The translations under genes were made by a program, and so were the position numbers. A model generated the notes under the pieces. The model was not told the DNA's origin. It saw only the letters and a program-made list of their open reading frames with translations, and searched no databases. From an uncultured Lachnospiraceae bacterium (GTDB lineage Bacteria; Bacillota_A; Clostridia; Lachnospirales; Lachnospiraceae): a DNA stretch of 20,075 bases. Shown one piece after another: positions 14,609 through 20,075 of the stretch; within the stretch, counting starts at the first letter, position 1; each line of letters opens with the position of its first letter. The stretch lies in the NCBI GenBank assembly GCA_910577835.1, contig CAJTOU010000052.1, forward strand, positions 137 through 20,211, read 5' to 3'.

Positions 14609-15343
14609 ATGACAGGCGAGGTTATTTTAACAGGAATGGTAATTCTGGCAGCACCGGCGAATGAATATGATAAAAGGGTGGTAATTTTGACAAGGGAGCG
14701 CGGCAAGATTACAGCCTTTGCAAAAGGGGCCAAAAGAAGCAAAAGCCAGCTTGCGGCGGGAACACGGCCCTTCTCCTTTGGGGAATTTACCTGCTATGCG
14801 GGAAAGACAGCGTATACACTGGTATCGGTGAAAATAGAGAATTATTTTGAGGAAATTACGGAAAATATGGAAAATGTTTGTTATGGTTCTTATTTTCTGG
14901 AAATGGTTGATTATTTCGGAATGGAGAATGTGGAGGCGAAAAACATGCTTTTACTTTTATACCAGTCTTTGCGGGCATTGACAAAAAACTCTCTTGATAA
15001 TCGGCTGGTGAGAAGGATTTTTGAGCTAAAAATGCTGGTGGTAAATGGGGAATATCCAAATATGTTTCAATGTATGGGATGCAAAAAAGAAGAGGGGTTG
15101 AATGGATTTAGCAGGATGATGCATGGAATGCTGTGTGGGGAATGTCGGAGCCGTGACAGAGTAGAGCTGTCTGAATCGGCGGTGTATGCCATGCAATATA
15201 TAGTGTCGGCGGAGATTGGGAAGTTGTATACGTTTAGTGTGTCAGAGGAAGTGTTGACGGAGGTTGAGATGGTGATGAATCGGCTGATGGAGGGGTATGT
15301 GGATAGAAAGTTTCGGAGTCTGGAACTTTTGGGGATGTTATAA
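14609..15343 (+). CDS. recO: DNA repair protein RecO
   Basis: 244 aa, normal for RecO. The N-terminal OB-fold (about 1-80) includes the V-I-L-T-R-E-R-G-K-I-T-A-F-A-K-G-A-K-R segment typical of the family. A helical middle follows, then a zinc-ribbon with C155-x-x-C158 and C176-x-x-C179. RecO anneals single strands and, with RecR, loads RecA onto SSB-coated DNA in the RecF pathway. The gene begins 2 bases after the era stop, and an AAGGA inside era's last codons supplies the ribosome binding site. No convincing terminator follows before the glyS promoter. Confidence 0.95.
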   Translation: MTGEVILTGMVILAAPANEYDKRVVILTRERGKITAFAKGAKRSKSQLAAGTRPFSFGEFTCYAGKTAYTLVSVKIENYFEEITENMENVCYGSYFLEMVDYFGMENVEAKNMLLLLYQSLRALTKNSLDNRLVRRIFELKMLVVNGEYPNMFQCMGCKKEEGLNGFSRMMHGMLCGECRSRDRVELSESAVYAMQYIVSAEIGKLYTFSVSEEVLTEVEMVMNRLMEGYVDRKFRSLELLGML

Positions 15344-15461
15344 GAAATGTATTTATAGTATGTGTATAGCGCCGAAAAGTAGAATCACGTTTACAAAAGA
15401 TTATTTACATACACAATAAACTTGACATATACCAAAAATAAAAAATGAAAATAAAAAATAC

Positions 15462-15491
15462 TTGATAAACTGACTTTTGTAATGTTATAAT
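15462..15491 (+). promoter_or_regulatory. glyS promoter
   Basis: TTGATA (15462-15467) and perfect TATAAT (15486-15491) are 18 bases apart, predicting a leader of about 30 nt. That is too short for a T-box, the usual control of clostridial aminoacyl-tRNA synthetase genes. Another TTGACA at 15422-15427 has no suitable -10. Confidence 0.7.
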
Positions 15492-15528
15492 AACATATTG
15501 CTTATTAGAAAATAAAGGAGATTGAATT

Positions 15529-16917
15529 ATGGAAAAAACTATGGATAAAATTACAGCACTGGCGAAGGCAAGAGGTTTTATATTTCCCGGTTCGGAAATT
15601 TATGGCGGACTGAAAAATACATGGGATTATGGAAACCTTGGAGTTGAATTAAAGAATAATGTAAAAAAGGCATGGTGGCAGAAGTTTATTCAGGAAAATC
15701 CATATAATGTAGGTGTGGACTGCGCAATTCTTATGAATCCCCAGACATGGGTGGCATCGGGACATCTGGAAGGCTTTACAGACCCTTTAATGGACTGTAA
15801 GGAGTGTCACGAAAGATTCCGTGCAGACCAGTTGATTGAAAACTGGGCGGAGGAAAATAATTATACTCTGGAAGGAAGCGTAGACGGCTGGTCTCAGGAA
15901 GAGATGAAGGCATTTGTGGATGAACATAAAATTCCATGTCCATCCTGTGGAAAACATAATTTTACCGATATCAGACAGTTTAATCTGATGTTTAAAACTT
16001 TTCAGGGAGTGACGGAGGATGCAAAAAATACGGTATATCTCCGGCCGGAAACAGCACAGGGTATTTTCGTAAATTTTAAAAATATACAGAGAACTTCAAG
16101 AAAGAAAATACCATTTGGAATCGGACAGATAGGAAAATCTTTCAGAAATGAAATTACTCCGGGCAATTTTACTTTCCGTACGAGAGAATTTGAGCAGATG
16201 GAGCTGGAATTTTTCTGTGAGCCGGATACAGACCTTGAATGGTTTGAATACTGGAGAGGCTTCTGTCGTGACTGGCTGATAAGTCTTGGCATAAAAGAAG
16301 ATGAAATGCGTCTGCGTGACCATGAAAAAGAGGAACTCAGCTTTTACAGCAAGGCAACTACCGATATTGAGTTTCTGTTTCCATTTGGATGGGGTGAGCT
16401 CTGGGGAATTGCAGACAGAACAGATTATGATTTGACACAGCATCAGAATACATCAGGGGAACCAATGGATTATTTTGATGATGAAAAAAAGGAAAAGTAT
16501 ATTCCATATGTAATTGAACCTTCCCTTGGTGCCGACAGAGTAACACTTGCATTTTTATGTGCAGCATATGATGAAGAAGAGCTTGAGGGCGGGGATATGA
16601 GAACCGTACTTCACTTCCATCCGGCAATTGCTCCTGTAAAAATTGGAGTGCTGCCACTTTCAAAAAAATTAAATGAAGGTGCGGAAAAGATTTATACAGA
16701 CCTTTGCAAAAAGTATAACTGTGAATTTGATGACAGAGGAAATATCGGAAAAAGGTATCGTCGTCAGGATGAAATCGGAACACCGTTCTGTGTGACTTAT
16801 GATTTTGATTCAGAGACAGACGGGTGTGTAACAGTGAGAGACAGGGACACCATGGAGCAGGAAAGAGTAGCAATTAAAGAGCTGGATGCATATTTTGCGA
16901 AAAAGTTTGAGTTTTAA
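15529..16917 (+). CDS. glyS: Glycyl-tRNA synthetase (single-chain, dimeric type)
   Basis: 462 aa, class II synthetase of the homodimeric bacterial/eukaryal type, not the alpha2-beta2 GlyQS type. It charges tRNA-Gly with glycine in the cytoplasm. Seen are the N-terminal GlyRS block (R-G-F-I-F-P-G-S-E-I-Y-G-G), motif 2 (FRNEITPGNFTFRTREF, about 205-221), motif 3 (G-A-D-R-V-T-L-A-F) and the C-terminal anticodon-binding domain from about residue 365. Two Cys pairs, C90-x-x-C93 and C137-x-x-C140, suggest a zinc-binding insertion between motifs 1 and 2. AAGGAG is 8 bases before the start. The gene has its own promoter and forms a single-gene unit. The symbol follows common usage for this type; glyQS is also used. 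Confidence 0.96.
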   Translation: MEKTMDKITALAKARGFIFPGSEIYGGLKNTWDYGNLGVELKNNVKKAWWQKFIQENPYNVGVDCAILMNPQTWVASGHLEGFTDPLMDCKECHERFRADQLIENWAEENNYTLEGSVDGWSQEEMKAFVDEHKIPCPSCGKHNFTDIRQFNLMFKTFQGVTEDAKNTVYLRPETAQGIFVNFKNIQRTSRKKIPFGIGQIGKSFRNEITPGNFTFRTREFEQMELEFFCEPDTDLEWFEYWRGFCRDWLISLGIKEDEMRLRDHEKEELSFYSKATTDIEFLFPFGWGELWGIADRTDYDLTQHQNTSGEPMDYFDDEKKEKYIPYVIEPSLGADRVTLAFLCAAYDEEELEGGDMRTVLHFHPAIAPVKIGVLPLSKKLNEGAEKIYTDLCKKYNCEFDDRGNIGKRYRRQDEIGTPFCVTYDFDSETDGCVTVRDRDTMEQERVAIKELDAYFAKKFEF

Positions 16918-17136
16918 GGAGAGGCTCTATTCTTCATGTTTTTCTGTAAGTATTCATTTAAAATATTAACAATTTTGTAAGTAATACTATAAATATTTTA
17001 TAAAAATTAAAAATAAAGACTGTAAAATGCTTTAAAATGTAATATTTATTCTTTTTGTTTTAAAATATAGTTTTCTTTTTATAAAAAATTCTGTTTTTGA
17101 AATATTTACAGAAATATAAATTTAAAATACAAATTA
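16918..17136. other. AT-rich spacer after glyS
   Basis: About 220 bases rich in A/T runs. I see no open reading frame with a ribosome binding site and no clear intrinsic terminator for glyS. Short repeats of TTTAAAAT-like sequence occur but form no ordered array. Confidence 0.6.
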
Positions 17137-17165
17137 ATGACAAAATAAATAAAATCTGTTATACT
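17137..17165 (+). promoter_or_regulatory. Promoter of the structured RNA region
   Basis: ATGACA (17137-17142) and TATACT (17160-17165) are 17 bases apart, and the -10 is extended (TGTTATACT). Transcription should begin near G17173. No protein gene follows for over 450 bases, so the product should be an RNA or a long leader. Confidence 0.65.
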
Positions 17166-17168
17166 TTT

Positions 17169-17355
17169 GTTTGTACGGAGGAAGATAAAACCGGTTAAAG
17201 CATGATAAATATCGCCTCTGCTGCATCTCACAATTAAAATATTGCGTTCAAGGAGGTAGGGATTTCTGCGGGTATGCAGAAAAAATAATTTTAACTGAAT
17301 AGAGTACACGTTTTTGCGTGTATCTTTAAGACTATATACAATAAAGTATACAAAC
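17169..17355 (+). ncRNA. Structured non-coding RNA or riboswitch-like leader candidate
   Basis: Several pairings occupy this stretch: CGGAGG..GATA (17176-17187) with TATC.CCTCTG (17210-17220), 10 bp with a small internal loop; CAAT/ATTG at 17231-17244; TTTCTGC/GCAGAAA (17263-17269, 17276-17282); AGA-TACACG/CGTGTA-TCT (17301-17325). GTTTGTA (17169-17175) could also pair with TACAAAC (17349-17355) to close a domain of 187 nt. The predicted transcription start (17173) falls inside that last 5' arm, so either the start or the closing stem is misjudged. The segment is richer in G/C than its surroundings and has no coding frame. Candidates to compare are the raiA-motif RNA and 6S RNA; I could not match it to any family by eye. 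Confidence 0.42.
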
Positions 17356-17386
17356 TAAAAGTAGATAACGATTTTTATTAAGGTAG

Positions 17387-17447
17387 GGCAGTACAGAGAA
17401 AAATTTTGTATCAAAGCAGAATTGATTTTTTCTGTACTGTCTGCTTT
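17387..17447 (+). terminator. Hairpin with overlapping alternative stem (terminator or pseudoknot)
   Basis: GGCAGTACAGAGAAAA (17387-17402) pairs with TTTTTTCTGTACTGTC (17426-17441), 16 bp with two G-T pairs and a 23-base loop. AAAGCAGA (17413-17420) in that loop is an exact complement of TCTGCTTT (17440-17447) immediately downstream. The first stem followed by a T-rich stretch reads as a terminator for the RNA starting near 17173. The second pairing makes an H-type pseudoknot or a competing fold. Confidence 0.6.
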
Positions 17448-17490
17448 CTTATTGTCTGAAGAAAAATTTAACCAAAATTTAGAAAAAATG

Positions 17491-17518
17491 TTGACTACTT
17501 AATGATATATGATATAAT
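17491..17518 (+). promoter_or_regulatory. ppdK promoter
   Basis: TTGACT (17491-17496) and perfect TATAAT (17513-17518) are 16 bases apart. The start would be near 17525, leaving a leader of about 120 nt before the ppdK ATG at 17646. Confidence 0.75.
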
Positions 17519-17535
17519 TAAAACAGTATTTTTCG

Positions 17536-17615
17536 GTGCAAGGGCACTAAAATGCATATAGAATATATAGGTCGGCTGATTTGTGCATAAAATGGCGTAA
17601 AACAGCTATCCTATA
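17536..17615 (+). promoter_or_regulatory. Structured 5' leader of ppdK
   Basis: A small hairpin GTGC/GCAC (17536-17547, loop AAGG) is followed by a long one. TATAGG (17566-17571) pairs with CCTATA (17610-17615), GGCTG (17574-17578) with CAGCT (17603-17607), and TTTGTGC (17580-17586) with GCGTAAA (17595-17601). Small internal loops separate the stems and an 8-base apical loop closes the structure. The arms pair along nearly their whole length, unlikely by chance. The hairpin ends 16 bases before the ribosome binding site (17631-17635), so it could affect translation, mRNA stability or bind a ligand. No known riboswitch class was recognised. Confidence 0.5.
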
Positions 17616-17645
17616 CAACAAAACTTAATAGGAGGAACATTTAAA

Positions 17646-20075
17646 ATGTCAACAAAATGGGTTTACAAATTTAGCGAGGGCAGTGCTGCCATGAGAAATC
17701 TTCTTGGTGGTAAGGGCTGTAATCTTGCTGAAATGACAGGCTTAGGCATGCCTATCCCACAGGGCTTTACAGTTACAACAGAGGCTTGTACAGAGTATTA
17801 TAACTGCGGAAAGCAGATTTCAAAGGAAATCGAAGACCAGATTTTTGAAGCATTAGCATGGCTGGAGGAGCATAATGGCAAGAAGTTCGGTGATACAGAG
17901 GACCCGTTATTGGTTTCTGTTCGTTCCGGTGCAAGAGCATCCATGCCGGGTATGATGGATACAATCCTGAATCTTGGTCTGAATGATGTTGCAGTAGAGG
18001 GATTTGCAAAGAAGACAGGCAATCCAAGATTTGCATATGATTCATATAGAAGATTTATCCAGATGTACTCAGATGTAGTTATGGAAGTTCCTAAGTCATA
18101 CTTCGAGAAGATTATCGATGAAATGAAGGAAGCTAAGGGCGTTACTTATGATACAGAGCTGACAGCCGAAGATTTGAAGGAACTGGCTGAGAAGTTCAAG
18201 GCTGTATATAAAGAAGCTATGAATGGAGAGGAATTCCCTCAGGATGCAAAGGAACAGCTTATGGGCGCTGTAAAAGCTGTATTCCGTTCATGGGATAACC
18301 CAAGAGCAATTGTTTACAGACGTATGAATGATATTCCGGGTGACTGGGGTACCGCTGTAAACGTACAGACAATGGTATTCGGAAACAAAGGTGACACATC
18401 AGGTACAGGTGTTGCATTTACACGTAATCCATCCACAGGTGAGAAGGGTATTTTCGGAGAATATCTTTTAAATGCACAGGGTGAAGACGTAGTTGCAGGT
18501 GTTCGTACACCGCAGCCAATTACTACACTGCAGGAGGCTATGCCTGAAGTGTACAAGCAGTTTATGGAGCTGGCTCAGAATCTTGAGAATCATTTCCATG
18601 ATATGCAGGATATGGAATTTACAATTGAAGAAGGCAAATTATACTTCTTACAGACACGTAATGGTAAGAGAACTGCTCCGGCAGCGATTAAGATTGCATG
18701 TGACCTTGTAGATGAAGGACAGATTACAGAGGAAGAGGCAGTTTGCAGAATTGAAGCGAAATCTTTAGACCAGCTTCTGCATCCTACATTTGTTCCGGAA
18801 GCATTAAAGGCTGGTGAGGTAATTGGTTCTGCACTTCCAGCATCTCCTGGCGCTGCTGCTGGTAAGGTATACTTTACAGCAGATGAAGCAAAGGCTGCAG
18901 GAAAAGGCGGAAGAGGCGAGAGAGTTATTCTTGTTCGTCTTGAGACATCTCCGGAAGATATCGAAGGTATGCATGCTGCGCAGGGTATTCTGACAGTACG
19001 CGGCGGTATGACAAGCCATGCAGCAGTAGTTGCCCGTGGTATGGGTACATGCTGTGTATCTGGATGTGGTGAAATCAAGATTGATGAAGAAGCTAAGGAA
19101 TTCTCACTTGGCGGATATACCTTCCATGAGGGAGATTATATTTCACTTGACGGTACAACAGGTAAGATTTACAAAGGTGATATTGAAACCAAGGAAGCTG
19201 AAATCGGCGGAAACTTCGGAAGAATTATGGGATGGGCTGACAAGTACAGAAAGCTTCTGGTTCGTACAAATGCTGATACACCGGCTGATACACAGAAAGC
19301 TGTTGAGCTTGGTGCAGAAGGTATCGGTCTTTGCCGTACAGAGCATATGTTCTTTGGTGAGGACAGAATTCCTAAGTTCAGAAGAATGATTCTTTCTGAT
19401 ACCGTAGAGCAGAGAGAGGAAGCGCTGAAGGCAATCGGCGAGTTCCAGAAGGCAGACTTCAAGGCTATGTATGAAGTTCTGGAAGGAAAGCCAATGACAG
19501 TACGTTATCTGGACCCACCTCTTCATGAGTTTGTTCCAACAGAGGAAGAAGATATCAAGGCTCTGGCTGATGATATGGGTCTTACTGTTGCAGAAGTTAA
19601 GTCAAGATGTGACGCACTTCATGAGTTTAACCCTATGATGGGACACAGAGGATGCCGTCTTGCTGTGACATATCCTGAAATCGCAAAGATGCAGACAAGA
19701 GCTATTATGGAAGCTGCAATTGAAGTAAAGAATGAAAAGGGATATGATATTGTTCCGGAAATCATGATTCCACTTGTAGGCGAGAAGAAAGAATTGAAGT
19801 ATGTAAAGGACGTAGTAGTTGAAGTCGCTGAGGCAGTAAAGAAGGAAAAGAATTCAGATATTGAGTATCATATTGGTACAATGATTGAGATTCCAAGAGC
19901 TGCTCTGACAGCAGACCAGGTTGCAGAGGAAGCAGAATTCTTCTCATTTGGTACAAACGACCTTACACAGATGACATTTGGCTTCTCACGTGATGATGCA
20001 GGTAAATTCCTTGATTCTTACTATCAGGCAAAGATTTATGAATCAGACCCATTTGCAAAACTTGACCAGACAGGT
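17646..20075 (+). CDS. ppdK: Pyruvate, phosphate dikinase (3'-truncated by window edge)
   Basis: The frame is open from ATG 17646 to the last base, 810 codons of an expected 870-880. Strong ribosome binding site GGAGG (17631-17635). The N-terminal ATP-binding part has G-G-K-G-C-N-L-A-E-M (22-31) and V-R-S-G-A-R-A-S-M-P-G-M-M-D-T (92-106). The swivelling phosphohistidine domain has G-G-M-T-S-H458-A-A-V-V-A-R-G-M-G, the His that carries phosphate. The PEP/pyruvate barrel follows (L-C-R-T-E-H-M-F-F, M-G-H-R-G-C-R-L, F-G-T-N-D-L-T-Q-M), and the terminal residues including the catalytic Cys lie beyond the window. The enzyme interconverts pyruvate, ATP and phosphate with PEP, AMP and pyrophosphate, central to PPi-linked glycolysis in anaerobes. 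Codon use is richer in GGT, CGT and GTT than neighbours, suggesting high expression. Confidence 0.97.
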   Translation, partial: MSTKWVYKFSEGSAAMRNLLGGKGCNLAEMTGLGMPIPQGFTVTTEACTEYYNCGKQISKEIEDQIFEALAWLEEHNGKKFGDTEDPLLVSVRSGARASMPGMMDTILNLGLNDVAVEGFAKKTGNPRFAYDSYRRFIQMYSDVVMEVPKSYFEKIIDEMKEAKGVTYDTELTAEDLKELAEKFKAVYKEAMNGEEFPQDAKEQLMGAVKAVFRSWDNPRAIVYRRMNDIPGDWGTAVNVQTMVFGNKGDTSGTGVAFTRNPSTGEKGIFGEYLLNAQGEDVVAGVRTPQPITTLQEAMPEVYKQFMELAQNLENHFHDMQDMEFTIEEGKLYFLQTRNGKRTAPAAIKIACDLVDEGQITEEEAVCRIEAKSLDQLLHPTFVPEALKAGEVIGSALPASPGAAAGKVYFTADEAKAAGKGGRGERVILVRLETSPEDIEGMHAAQGILTVRGGMTSHAAVVARGMGTCCVSGCGEIKIDEEAKEFSLGGYTFHEGDYISLDGTTGKIYKGDIETKEAEIGGNFGRIMGWADKYRKLLVRTNADTPADTQKAVELGAEGIGLCRTEHMFFGEDRIPKFRRMILSDTVEQREEALKAIGEFQKADFKAMYEVLEGKPMTVRYLDPPLHEFVPTEEEDIKALADDMGLTVAEVKSRCDALHEFNPMMGHRGCRLAVTYPEIAKMQTRAIMEAAIEVKNEKGYDIVPEIMIPLVGEKKELKYVKDVVVEVAEAVKKEKNSDIEYHIGTMIEIPRAALTADQVAEEAEFFSFGTNDLTQMTFGFSRDDAGKFLDSYYQAKIYESDPFAKLDQTG

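Noticed and set aside
17106..17309. 67-codon minus-strand frame between glyS and ppdK
   Set aside because: No ribosome binding site, low-complexity Phe/Ile/Lys content from AT-rich DNA, and it overlaps a plus-strand promoter and structured RNA region.
17169..17355. Assignment to SRP RNA, tmRNA or RNase P RNA
   Set aside because: The characteristic conserved segments of these RNAs are not visible, and the length is wrong for tmRNA and RNase P.
17773..19956. Several minus-strand and off-frame reading frames inside ppdK
   Set aside because: They are shadows of the codon pattern of ppdK, whose own frame is continuous with full family motifs.

Overview
The window is AT-rich, low-GC Firmicutes DNA. 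Gene content and order (M16C peptidase, era, recO, glyS, ppdK), strong AGGAGG-type ribosome binding sites and SigA-type promoters suggest a Clostridia/Lachnospiraceae gut anaerobe. This placement is inferred from gene families, since no rRNA or other decisive marker is present.

Positions 1-6280 look accessory: genes are short, often single, separated by long AT-rich gaps and mixed with gene debris. In order there is an 18-bp tandem repeat array, a 534-aa AAA-ATPase/PD-(D/E)XK protein, an apparent uvrA 5' stump, and a ferritin-like diiron protein with a clear terminator. A compact unit follows with its own consensus promoter and terminator: a BlaI-type repressor, a sensor-less M56 membrane metallopeptidase and a small secreted protein. 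Next are a decayed two-helix membrane gene and an OmpR-type response regulator with no kinase beside it.

Positions 6289-8551 on the minus strand form a two-gene unit: an AI-2E family membrane protein followed by a lysophospholipase-like alpha/beta hydrolase. The gap to the next plus-strand gene holds a 10-bp palindrome over the minus-strand promoter and a second, unrelated 18-bp tandem array in the leader of a D-Ala-D-Ala carboxypeptidase.

Positions 8854-15343 are a plus-strand block with short gaps: D-Ala-D-Ala carboxypeptidase, a TetR regulator, an M16C (PreP-like) peptidase, Era and RecO. glyS follows with its own promoter. The 728-bp gap between glyS and ppdK contains no gene, but it has two consensus promoters, a structured RNA candidate, a hairpin with an overlapping alternative pairing, and a long hairpin in the ppdK leader. 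ppdK (pyruvate, phosphate dikinase) runs off the right edge after 810 codons.

The best candidates for something undescribed are the BlaI / M56 protease / small secreted protein operon, the RNA structures ahead of ppdK, the repeats around the ATPase-nuclease gene, and the leader repeats before the carboxypeptidase, which form tandem four-codon mini-ORFs.
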